Origin: an uncultured Cocleimonas sp. | GTDB taxonomy: Bacteria > Pseudomonadota > Gammaproteobacteria > Thiotrichales > Thiotrichaceae | Direction of reading: 5' to 3' | DNA length: 21,770 nucleotides | Assembly (NCBI GenBank): GCA_938041705.1 | Contig: CALISP010000267.1 | Span: 1-21,770 of the forward strand | Shown: piece after piece, positions 13,814-21,770 of the stretch | Position numbering within the stretch: the first letter of the stretch is position 1 | Layout of the letters: each line of letters starts with the position of its first letter | The notes under the pieces: model-generated | Databases searched by the model: none | What the model was told of the DNA's origin: nothing | The model's input: the letters and a program-made list of their open reading frames with translations, nothing else | Program-made: the position numbers and the translations under genes

Positions 13814-16800
13814 TTAGTATTTTCCTACTAAATTGATAAACCAGCCCTTTGCAGAACTGTCTGTATCAGATAGGTCATCGTTAAAATCAGTAAAATTATA
13901 ACCAATACCCAGCTTTAAATTTTTACCAATATGTCTATCGATTGAAAACATTGCTCCATGTTGACTATCTTCTGATGAATCTGAATTCATCCAATGATAT
14001 TGCGCCATTGCATCCCAATTACTAGTGAGATGGTAACGAGCTCTTACTGCTACTAAAGTAGCATCATTCTTAAACCATTCTCCGTCATCACGATCAGCTC
14101 TTATTTCTCCTTCTTTATGAGCAACTTTAGAACCTACTTCCCATTTATGGTTAAGTTGATAACTAGTTTCGATACTTGCTATCAACGACTTTTCATCACT
14201 TGAGTCGCTTTGACCTATGGGCTGTAAATCATATAAATACGTAATTCTACCTAGAACGTTTAACTTATCATTTTCAATAGGACGGTAAGCAAAACCTAAT
14301 CCTGCTTCGGTAAATTTTGCGTCACGTGTATTTCCTAATCTATCTTTAGTTTCTGAATAGTTGAATTTACCTTGAAGCCTTAGCGAGGGTGATAAACGAT
14401 GGTTAACATTATTAACAGTTACCCATTGATCAGTATTTTCTTCGTTTCCACGGTCTTTTCTGTATTCAAGACGCATACTCGCTTTACTAGAATTCTTTTT
14501 ATAGTTTAATCCAACAGAAAAAGCGTCTCTATCTGTGAGTCCAGTTTCTACTTTATCTAATCTTGCCGATTGAACTGAGGCGTTCAGATCAAGCTCTTCT
14601 GTATATGAATAGTCTAATCCAAAGGTATGACCTATCCCTGATTCTATATCTTCATGAATAAACTGATGTTCTGTATATACTTTTAATTGGTCAGAAACCG
14701 TTTTTCGTTGGCCTACTGTAAATAGATTACGTTTATCGAATGTATTGTCTGTTGATAAAGTATAATTAGTATAAATATCATAGCCATCATTAACAGCGTA
14801 TTTGAAACCAATAAGAGCTGAATCTCCTCGATCCCCTGTACTAACTTCAGCGTTTACATCAATTTTTTTATTGAGTTTTGCTATAGCACCAATAGTAAAT
14901 AAATCATTATCCTCATAGGCATCTTTTCTATTTAAAACACTCTGAATTATTCCATAAAGGTTAATATCTTTATTTAGATCATAGCCAACCTTGAAAGCTG
15001 CTAATGTTCCTTCACCATCTTTAGTAGCATCTATTTTATCGACTTCTTTGACATGACGTAATTCAGCACTAATAGTAGCTTTTTGATCCAGTTTATAATC
15101 TGCTTGCGCACTAGCAGTAGTTACCTTACTACTCAATTCTTTCTCTAATAAGGTTGCTCGTGCAGATGTTTTTAGCTTTTCATCAATCTCTACAACAGCT
15201 TCAATACCTGTATCTGTTATCTGTTCACCACTTTCAAAGCTAGCACTAGAGAATCCAGCTTCACGTTTTTTATACCAAGCTCCTATAGAACCATCTTTAT
15301 CAGTAAACTCATCGATATTGGCTCGAGCTTCGAGACCATAAGCACTACCTTTAACACTTGTTGCATTAATATCATTATTAAAAGAGTTAAAGTTTAAACC
15401 GCCATCGCTTGATCTGAAACTACCTAGAGTTTGATTAGATTCACTTTCGGCGTACTCACCTTTAATGTATGTTCCTTTTGCTTTTTGCAAAGTGACATCG
15501 ATCCCTTTTAGATCATAGTCATTATTTTCACGATTTTCGTGGACATAACTTCCACCAACAGCAACATGATCATTAATCCAAACTTTACCTCGAGTACCAT
15601 AGCTGGCTTTATCACTAACAAAGTCATTTGGCACATATTCATAGTCGACCATTAAAAAGAGTTGATCTCCTTCTAAAGGCGAATCTTTTATGAGTGAAGG
15701 AGTATCTTGTTTTACAATTTGTAATAATGGTCTATTTAATATTATGCGGCCTTGAAAATCATCAATTTGATAATCACGTCCTTCCTCTAGTACAATTTTC
15801 TCTAAAGCTCGCTCACTTTCTCCTCTAGCACGAACTTCAATCCATACTTTTTCTGATCCATCTACAATATCTTTATCTTTAAGGTAATAGAGACTCCCAC
15901 CAGTGCCTAAAAACTGATTATGTCTAAATGCTGATTGGGCTTCTGAAGCGAACACAGTCAGATCAGTTTTATGTTCTCCATCTTTGGTTACTTTTGTACT
16001 TCTATGGTTTAATTTTGCACCGTATAAACTGCGATTAAATGAACTCAACTCAGTTCCAGTCATGTCTGTATTGTAATTACCCCAAATAGCTCGAGACTTA
16101 TCCCAATCTACCCTTACGTAAATCTTACCTTGGCTATCAGTATCATCAATCAACGTTGAATCATCACCATAAACCGGATAGTACTTATCAGGATCTAATC
16201 TTCTGAATAAACTACTTGGATCTTTTTTATGAATATCATCAAACAATTCATCAATTGGGGCTGTTTCTGTATCCATTTGAGCAGTAACAAGATACTTACC
16301 TTTAATCTTACCCTTCAAATAAAATGCTAAACGACCATCGACAAAAATATCACCATCAAGATACTTGTCTCCATCACTCAAACTTTCCAAGTTGCCAGTG
16401 ACGTCACCTTCACCTATCGTAATATCGGCAAGACCCACCATAAACAAATACTTACCTTTTAAATCTACGGTTAGTGGCTTGTTGTAGGTATGTTTTTCAT
16501 TATCAGTAATTTCAACATCAAATTCATGTTGGCCATCTGGAAGGATTTGTTCAGTTACAAATTTGTTTTCAACAAGACTAATGGCGTCACCATTAATTTT
16601 AATCGTATTACCTTCAAGTATATCTCTACCAAATATTCTTACTCGAGATCCATTTACAGGGATAGTTTGACGTAACAAATTACTGTTTAAGTTTGTACTA
16701 GGATCTACTTTATCTCTTAATTTCAAGTTCCTTTCCGGGCCTATCAAGCTAATAACCCGAGAGCGAGTTTCATCTATATGTCCAGCTTTATCTTTTACTG

Positions 16801-17461
16801 TCAAAACATATTCTAGTTTGTCGCCTGAAACTAATTTTTCTTTATTTTTAGTAGTTCCATTCCATTTAATGATTCTTCCACCAGAAAGGTCTTTTCCCAT
16901 GAATGTTACAAGTGGTTTTGACTGATTTTTATCTTCAGATTTATATACTTTTAACTCCCATTCATCTATAAATTTAGCATAGTTAGTTTCGATCTTGAAA
17001 CTCAAAGGCTTTACAAACTTGTTATTCTCTACTTCAGTGTGAATGCTAGTCGTAACATTTAACTTAGGAGTCATTGAAGCTGCATCTTTACTGACCCAAA
17101 TAACACCACCATCTGCTAAGCGAATACTTCTATTGCCAGCTTCACTGACTTTTACTTGATGCTTTTGAGTAGTTGTTACGGTTTCTTCTTTAAAGCCATC
17201 TGGTACTGATGACTTTATTGTTACATCTGCTCTTCGATTATCTTGTCGATTTGCTTCTGTAAAATTATCTGAACGATTATCCGCTTCCCCATGAGTAATA
17301 ATCTTTAATGTGTAAGCAGGTTTCGATTTACTGGCATACTGTTCTATATCTGTTTGTGCCAGAACATTAACGCTACTCATTACTAATCCGGATAAAGTAG
17401 TATTTATCAGCGCTTTCTTGATAATTTGCTTAGATAGCAATTCTTGCTTTTTATTATTCAT
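13814..17461 (-). CDS. Outer-membrane beta-barrel protein, partner of the DUF11/OmpA protein
   Basis: A 1215-residue exported protein. It has a signal peptide (hydrophobic 17-35, cleavage probably after VLA35). Residues 49-82 contain HGEADNRSDNF and NRQDNRRADV, which look like the second half of an OmpA peptidoglycan-binding domain. Two Ig-like or beta-sandwich stretches follow (about 100-345), then the segment YYPVYGDDSTLIDDTDSQGK and WGNYNTDMTGTELSSFNRSL, which I recall as conserved in large proteobacterial outer-membrane proteins of this type. The last 650 residues alternate polar and hydrophobic positions with acidic turns and end in GWFINLVGKY, the aromatic end expected for assembly by the BAM machinery. 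AGG lies 6 bases before ATG 17461. It follows the DUF11 gene by 85 bases without a terminator, so the two are probably one operon. A role as translocator or anchor is inferred; its substrate could instead be small molecules. Confidence 0.7.
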   Translation of the reverse strand: MNNKKQELLSKQIIKKALINTTLSGLVMSSVNVLAQTDIEQYASKSKPAYTLKIITHGEADNRSDNFTEANRQDNRRADVTIKSSVPDGFKEETVTTTQKHQVKVSEAGNRSIRLADGGVIWVSKDAASMTPKLNVTTSIHTEVENNKFVKPLSFKIETNYAKFIDEWELKVYKSEDKNQSKPLVTFMGKDLSGGRIIKWNGTTKNKEKLVSGDKLEYVLTVKDKAGHIDETRSRVISLIGPERNLKLRDKVDPSTNLNSNLLRQTIPVNGSRVRIFGRDILEGNTIKINGDAISLVENKFVTEQILPDGQHEFDVEITDNEKHTYNKPLTVDLKGKYLFMVGLADITIGEGDVTGNLESLSDGDKYLDGDIFVDGRLAFYLKGKIKGKYLVTAQMDTETAPIDELFDDIHKKDPSSLFRRLDPDKYYPVYGDDSTLIDDTDSQGKIYVRVDWDKSRAIWGNYNTDMTGTELSSFNRSLYGAKLNHRSTKVTKDGEHKTDLTVFASEAQSAFRHNQFLGTGGSLYYLKDKDIVDGSEKVWIEVRARGESERALEKIVLEEGRDYQIDDFQGRIILNRPLLQIVKQDTPSLIKDSPLEGDQLFLMVDYEYVPNDFVSDKASYGTRGKVWINDHVAVGGSYVHENRENNDYDLKGIDVTLQKAKGTYIKGEYAESESNQTLGSFRSSDGGLNFNSFNNDINATSVKGSAYGLEARANIDEFTDKDGSIGAWYKKREAGFSSASFESGEQITDTGIEAVVEIDEKLKTSARATLLEKELSSKVTTASAQADYKLDQKATISAELRHVKEVDKIDATKDGEGTLAAFKVGYDLNKDINLYGIIQSVLNRKDAYEDNDLFTIGAIAKLNKKIDVNAEVSTGDRGDSALIGFKYAVNDGYDIYTNYTLSTDNTFDKRNLFTVGQRKTVSDQLKVYTEHQFIHEDIESGIGHTFGLDYSYTEELDLNASVQSARLDKVETGLTDRDAFSVGLNYKKNSSKASMRLEYRKDRGNEENTDQWVTVNNVNHRLSPSLRLQGKFNYSETKDRLGNTRDAKFTEAGLGFAYRPIENDKLNVLGRITYLYDLQPIGQSDSSDEKSLIASIETSYQLNHKWEVGSKVAHKEGEIRADRDDGEWFKNDATLVAVRARYHLTSNWDAMAQYHWMNSDSSEDSQHGAMFSIDRHIGKNLKLGIGYNFTDFNDDLSDTDSSAKGWFINLVGKY

Positions 17462-17498
17462 CTTAACCTGCTTATTTCTATTTTTATTACAGTTGTTT

Positions 17499-17521
17499 GT
17501 CTTAATTAATATCAGTAAGAC
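17499..17521. repeat. Small inverted repeat between the two outer-membrane genes
   Basis: GTCTTA (17499-17504) and TAAGAC (17516-17521) are reverse complements around 11 bases, in the 85-bp gap before the barrel gene. No T-run follows on the minus strand, so it does not look like a terminator. It could affect mRNA processing. Confidence 0.25.
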
Positions 17522-17546
17522 TTGTATAAATTATTTTATTAACCTA

Positions 17547-20500
17547 TTAAGGCCTCTTATAATCTATTGCTTTAGGATCATTATGTGGTACATCTATTAA
17601 TGCTTTTGGATCCACCTCAACTTTTACATTTTTCATCAACTTATCGCCTAAACGCTTTCTTAATTCAACCCGAACACTATCTGCACGTTTTTTTGCTAAA
17701 ACGATATTGTATTGAGCGGTATGGCGTGAATCAGTAAAGCCATCAATAGTGATATGTCCTCGACCATATTGCCTAATTTTATTGGCAATATCGTCCATCA
17801 CTCCTCGTTGATCTTTTCTAATATTATGTTTAGCTTTATCAAAGAAAATTGAACCCAAGTTAACATCTACACTTTTATAAACTGGAACTTTACGTTTACT
17901 TGTTACAGTTCTAGTATCTGTTCTGTATTTAGCTGCTTGATATTCATTTCTAAAGAGTGATTCTTGAACAGGAAGCTTTACACCAAAGTTAATTTTATTT
18001 AAAGCAGTCCCAGTAAGACGTAACACTCTTGGATTTTCTGTAGTAAATATGGCACCTTCTGGCAAAGTGGTCTTATCAACTTTAACTATAAAGTTTTTAC
18101 CCCAACTACGACGACCTCCGTCTACATCAGGGATGTGGTATCTTCCATAACCATCTGTTTCAATGACTAAACCTTTAACTGTCGCCAAACGTACGCCAGG
18201 TATCCCCTCTTCTTGGATTCCATAATTGGTGATTGTAATTTCAATTACATCCGTATCAGCAGCAGATTTTCTCATTGCTGTAACCTTGGTAGGCGTTGGA
18301 ATACCTCGTATTCTTCTTGTTGATATCTGCAAATCTTGAGCAGTTAAGCCTTTTGCTTTTGCTCCAATATGCGATTCAGTCACTTGGCCATGATTATCGA
18401 CACTAAGGTTTGTACCTTGTTGCGTTGTCACCTTGAAACTATTATTTTTAGTAAATGGCATACGAATAACTTTACGATGCTTTGCAGGATCATCTAGTAC
18501 ACTCACTCTTCCATTAAGTCCTCCAAGGTGTAGACTGTTCCATCCGAAGTAGTCACTTTTCACAGTGATTCCAGTAATATTTGCTTCGTCCTGATATCCA
18601 TCTCCATCACGATCATGGAAAACTTTACCTATCAACGAAGATTGATCTAAAACTGTATTTTGCTCTAAGGTGACACATGCTTTTGCTACATTACTAGTAG
18701 CATTACCTGAAGCCTGAGCAACATTACATTGCTCCCCTGCTAATGCAGATGTACCTATTTTCACAATATAAGATATTTTAATATATCCATTTTCCTCGAT
18801 AGGGACATCCAATCCTAGGAAATCAATAGGATCACGACCTGTAGTCTTAACTTTTTGTGAGCCCAATAGTTTATGCTTTGAGTTAAAGGTCTTGATTTTT
18901 ATCGAATCTTTAATAATTTTAAAACTACCTGGCAAATTATCTGTAATAGACACTCCTTTTGCTAAATAACTACTCTTGTTCTTTACTAAGATAGTGTACG
19001 GAATTAGATCACCTGCGCTCGCTTGTTTTTTACCAGATACTTTACTTACTAATAATTCTGCTGGCGGCACTATAAGTTGATCAATACCTAATAAAGTAGG
19101 ATCGTCACTACCTCCTGTGTCTCCAGGGGCTGAATTATTTGATCCATTCTCATTACCTGCGTCTGATAAGTCTGACTCTATTGAGCCACTAGGTGATAAT
19201 GCAGATGTTATAGCCTGGTTCTTTAATTGAGAAGGAACACCAGCTGCCTTAGGATTTATCTTAACTACAAAGTTAACAGCGTATTCATCATTAGGAGCTA
19301 AAAATCCATCCGTACCTATTAATAGATTAGGATTAGCAATATTGCCTGTGTAATCAGAATTAACAGTAGGACTTATAGCATTGCCGCTAATATTATTACT
19401 AATTCCTGAAACCGGAATCCCAACGACTTCAACGAAAGCACTTCCAAATTGATTAGATAAGGTTAGATTATCAATCAAGCTAAGGTTGCTTAAGTTAACA
19501 TCCCCCGTATTTTTTACTGTAATGGTAAATGGCACATTAAAACTAAGGTCAGGATTTATTAACGGCGTTCCAACAAATTTTGTTGATTGTAAGTCTGGAC
19601 TAGGAACCGGTGGAACGAATACAGTAGGGTCATCATTACCTCCTGTGTCACCGGATGCCTCAGGATTACTAGTCTCGGGACTCGACCCACTATCAGATTT
19701 ATCTGTTACAACAATATTACCTAAACTACCACCAGCCGTTGCTTGATTAGAATACTTATTAGGTGCATTTTCAGCATTTGGATTAATTCTAATAGTAAAC
19801 ATAACTTTAAAGCTATCATTTACCCCTAAAACACCATCACTACCCAACAACAGATTAATTGAAGAATCTATTCCTGTGTAATTACTATTAACAGAAGGAA
19901 GAGAGAACTCACCTGACTCATTACTTATAATTGAAGCAGTTGGTTTATTAACAATACTTTGAAGTGCTGTACCTAACTGGGTACTTAAATCATCAATTAA
20001 AGTCAACGAAGTCAACTTAACTGAACCCGTATTTTTAACTACTATGGAATAATCTATATCAAAAGTTCCATCAGCATTTAACCTTGGTTCACTAGCAGAT
20101 TTAGCAGAGCGTAGCTCTGGATTAGCTGTTTCTGTTTTAACACTTGCAGAAAGAGAGCTAATTTCATCAGAAAATCCTTTGGCAGTATTTACAATCTCTC
20201 TTGTTTCAACATCACTTTGTTGTACGGTATAAGAACCATTTAATATACAGTTATCACCAACTACAAGAGTGGGACAAGTAATTGAATTTGGACTTATTAA
20301 TGGATCATTAATAACTACATTTGATAGAGTTATTTCACCGTTATTATTCAAAGTTATAGTGTAAGTAAGTACGTCCCCTATATCTATGACACCATTGTTA
20401 TTACTATCACCATGTGTAGGTTGTGACTTGAAGAGTGTCGCTGAAGCTTTTAATACATCTGAAGTAATACTTACAGGAACCAAATCTGTTTGATCTGAAT

Positions 20501-21770
20501 CTGCAGAAGCATCATTAGTAACCTCGCCCGCTGCTGCATCTGCAGGTGTTACCACATAAGTACCAGTGAGCTCGCATATTTCACCTACTGCTAATGACGA
20601 GCAAGTTATCGTGTTCGGTGTGATCTTACTGTCAATAACAATGACATTCGTTAACGTAGCGGTTCCATTATTCGTAGCCGTTACTGTATAAGTAAGCGTA
20701 TCTCCTGCACTGATCTGACCGTTTTCATCTTCATCAGCATTCGTAGGCGCTGGTTTAATTACAGTCAAACTCGGTGCATTAATAGCACTAATATTAGTTA
20801 CTGGAACAGAATCAGTTTGATCAGAGTCACCCGTTGCATTATTAGTAATACTGATATTCGTGACATCTGTTGGTGTAACTGTGTAAGTACCGATTAATTC
20901 ACATACTTCACCCGGTGCAACGCTTGGACAAGTCAGTGTAGTTGGTGTGATCTTACTATCATTAACAATGAGATTCGTTAAAGTAGTAGTTCCATCATTA
21001 GTTGCCGTTACTGTATAAGTAAGCGTATCACCTTCACTTATCTCACCATTTCCATCTTCATCAGCATTACTTGGTGCAGGTTTTATCATAATCAAACTTG
21101 GTGCATTTACTAAAGTCACACTTTCGGTGACTTCTGTCGTAGGTAAGCCCGTCGTTGTCGTCGTGAAGGTCGCTGTATTGCTGATCGCAACACCCGCATC
21201 GACATCAGCCTGAGTCACAGTATAACTTGCAGTCCAAGTCGCTGTTTGTGTTGGAGCTAGACTATCAACATTAAGATCAGCACCATCATCAGCACCTGTT
21301 GTATTATCAAGACTCATTGATGAAAGCGAACCACTACCGGCGTGTGCGTCTGTGAACATAACTTCGTCTAAAGTAATGTTGCCATCGTTTATTGCAGTGT
21401 AGGTGTAAGTAACTGTTTGACCTACCTGAATACCAGTATCAACGTTTGCTGTTTTTGTTACATTCAGACTTGGAGCAGCTACTTCTGGTGCCACACTTTC
21501 GGTGACTTCTGTCGTAGGTAAACTCGGTGTCGTTGTTGTGAACGTCGCGGTGTTTTCAATCGCAACACCCGCATCGACATCAGCCTGAGTCACTGTATAA
21601 CTTGCAGTCCAGGTCGCTGTTTGTGTCGGGGCTAGACTATCAACATCAAGGTCTAATGCATCATCCGTACCGTTAGTGCTATCTAAACTCATGTTCGCTA
21701 ATGAACCACTGCCGCCATGGGCATCCGTAAACGTAACATCATCAAGCGTTACATTGCCGTTATTGGTTGC
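17547..21770 (-). CDS. Large DUF11-repeat surface protein with C-terminal OmpA domain, 5' end missing
   Basis: The frame is open to the right edge, so the N-terminus, with any signal peptide, is outside. The 1407 visible residues hold tandem DUF11-like repeats of three types, then a canonical DUF11 unit (near ELLVSKVSGKKQASAGDLIP), an SdrD-B-like module with the calcium-loop motif HDRDGDGYQDEA, a region with GVRLATVKGLVIETDGYGRY (a carboxypeptidase-regulatory-like strand) and finally an OmpA domain at about 17640-17880. The OmpA domain shows GSIFFDKAKHNI, DGFTDSRHTAQYN and AKKRADSVRVEL, which include the Asp and Arg that bind peptidoglycan. The frame that opens with ATG at 21692 is not the true start: 26 more in-frame codons before it continue the repeat. 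The protein is probably a long surface structure tethered to the cell wall; adhesion is inferred, not shown. Confidence 0.82.
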   Translation of the reverse strand, partial: ATNNGNVTLDDVTFTDAHGGSGSLANMSLDSTNGTDDALDLDVDSLAPTQTATWTASYTVTQADVDAGVAIENTATFTTTTPSLPTTEVTESVAPEVAAPSLNVTKTANVDTGIQVGQTVTYTYTAINDGNITLDEVMFTDAHAGSGSLSSMSLDNTTGADDGADLNVDSLAPTQTATWTASYTVTQADVDAGVAISNTATFTTTTTGLPTTEVTESVTLVNAPSLIMIKPAPSNADEDGNGEISEGDTLTYTVTATNDGTTTLTNLIVNDSKITPTTLTCPSVAPGEVCELIGTYTVTPTDVTNISITNNATGDSDQTDSVPVTNISAINAPSLTVIKPAPTNADEDENGQISAGDTLTYTVTATNNGTATLTNVIVIDSKITPNTITCSSLAVGEICELTGTYVVTPADAAAGEVTNDASADSDQTDLVPVSITSDVLKASATLFKSQPTHGDSNNNGVIDIGDVLTYTITLNNNGEITLSNVVINDPLISPNSITCPTLVVGDNCILNGSYTVQQSDVETREIVNTAKGFSDEISSLSASVKTETANPELRSAKSASEPRLNADGTFDIDYSIVVKNTGSVKLTSLTLIDDLSTQLGTALQSIVNKPTASIISNESGEFSLPSVNSNYTGIDSSINLLLGSDGVLGVNDSFKVMFTIRINPNAENAPNKYSNQATAGGSLGNIVVTDKSDSGSSPETSNPEASGDTGGNDDPTVFVPPVPSPDLQSTKFVGTPLINPDLSFNVPFTITVKNTGDVNLSNLSLIDNLTLSNQFGSAFVEVVGIPVSGISNNISGNAISPTVNSDYTGNIANPNLLIGTDGFLAPNDEYAVNFVVKINPKAAGVPSQLKNQAITSALSPSGSIESDLSDAGNENGSNNSAPGDTGGSDDPTLLGIDQLIVPPAELLVSKVSGKKQASAGDLIPYTILVKNKSSYLAKGVSITDNLPGSFKIIKDSIKIKTFNSKHKLLGSQKVKTTGRDPIDFLGLDVPIEENGYIKISYIVKIGTSALAGEQCNVAQASGNATSNVAKACVTLEQNTVLDQSSLIGKVFHDRDGDGYQDEANITGITVKSDYFGWNSLHLGGLNGRVSVLDDPAKHRKVIRMPFTKNNSFKVTTQQGTNLSVDNHGQVTESHIGAKAKGLTAQDLQISTRRIRGIPTPTKVTAMRKSAADTDVIEITITNYGIQEEGIPGVRLATVKGLVIETDGYGRYHIPDVDGGRRSWGKNFIVKVDKTTLPEGAIFTTENPRVLRLTGTALNKINFGVKLPVQESLFRNEYQAAKYRTDTRTVTSKRKVPVYKSVDVNLGSIFFDKAKHNIRKDQRGVMDDIANKIRQYGRGHITIDGFTDSRHTAQYNIVLAKKRADSVRVELRKRLGDKLMKNVKVEVDPKALIDVPHNDPKAIDYKRP
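19071..20114 (-). repeat. Two DUF11-like repeats of type 3 (about 522 bp each)
   Basis: Unit one starts at LRSAKSASEPRLN (base 20114) and unit two at LQSTKFVGTPLIN (base 19592), 522 bases or 174 residues apart. Both contain IVVKNTG/ITVKNTG, a NSNYTG/NSDYTG turn, LLxGxDGxLxxND and a GDTGG(N/S)DDPT linker. DNA similarity is lower than between the type 1 units, so these are older duplicates. Confidence 0.8.
20115..21098 (-). repeat. Three DUF11-like repeats of type 2 (327 bp) with EF-hand-like loops
   Basis: Units start at 21098, 20771 and 20444; the first two are exactly 327 bases or 109 residues. Each has a 12-residue loop matching the EF-hand pattern: DEDGNGEISEGD (21062-21027), DEDENGQISAGD (20735-20700) and DSNNNGVIDIGD (20408-20373). 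Each also has one Cys pair eight residues apart that may form a disulfide. Confidence 0.85.
21099..21770 (-). repeat. Type 1 DUF11-like repeats, one whole and one cut by the window edge
   Basis: The whole unit runs from 21470 to 21099 (124 residues, beginning SLNVTKTANV). The partial unit before it is very similar at the DNA level; matching positions are 375 bases apart, and a stretch of more than 30 bases around the ADVDAGVAI codons is identical in both. High DNA identity suggests recent duplication or gene conversion, and the array probably continues to the right. Confidence 0.88.

Noticed and set aside
19486..19746. Plus-strand frame of 86 codons inside the DUF11 gene
   Set aside because: It is antisense to the type 3 repeats and mirrors their composition; no family resemblance.
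20115..21770. Regularly spaced repeats as a CRISPR array
   Set aside because: The period is 327-375 bp, is a multiple of three and encodes protein domains in an open frame.

Overview
The window is AT-rich DNA of a gammaproteobacterium, probably free-living or marine. The evidence is an EF-P/EpmB pair with the lysylated K34 context, a FimX-like and a FimW-like c-di-GMP receptor gene, and outer-membrane proteins of Gram-negative type. I cannot name the genus.

Left edge (1-721): the N-terminus of a tyrosine recombinase (1-198, minus) lies about 200 bp from the 5' part of a tRNA-Pro(GGG) gene (401-442, minus). The tRNA homology stops just after the anticodon loop and no 3' half follows. This looks like one end of an integrated element that extends left, out of the window. 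The rest, to base 721, is non-coding.

Surface polysaccharide and c-di-GMP block (722-13035): a DUF3473-type polysaccharide deacetylase (plus) converges on a long minus-strand series across a perfect 28-bp-stem bidirectional terminator. In transcription order the series is epmB, a FimW-like c-di-GMP receptor, a DegT/PglE-type aminotransferase, a PglC-type phosphoglycosyl transferase, a WbpM/PglF-type nucleotide-sugar 4,6-dehydratase, a FimX-like degenerate EAL protein, a CelD/BcsL-type GNAT protein and a GT4 glycosyltransferase. The three sugar genes are consistent with making a UDP-4-amino-4,6-dideoxy-HexNAc and loading it as the first sugar on a lipid carrier. The later transferases and the deacetylase could extend or modify the glycan. 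The FimW-like and FimX-like genes bracket the sugar-priming genes, which suggests a link between c-di-GMP, surface attachment or type IV pili, and glycan synthesis.

Translation block (11893-13717): epmB and efp are divergent and share a 148-bp intergenic region. EpmB makes the beta-lysine used to modify EF-P.

Right part (13814-21770, minus): a two-gene outer-membrane unit. The upstream gene, incomplete at the right edge, encodes a large protein of tandem DUF11-like repeats of three types. It also has an SdrD-B-like calcium-loop module and a C-terminal OmpA peptidoglycan-binding domain. After 85 bp comes a 1215-residue protein with a signal peptide, Ig-like regions and a long C-terminal beta-barrel ending in an aromatic residue. 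This unit is the best candidate in the window for a little-described system: a calcium-dependent, repeat-variable surface fibre anchored to peptidoglycan, with a dedicated barrel partner.
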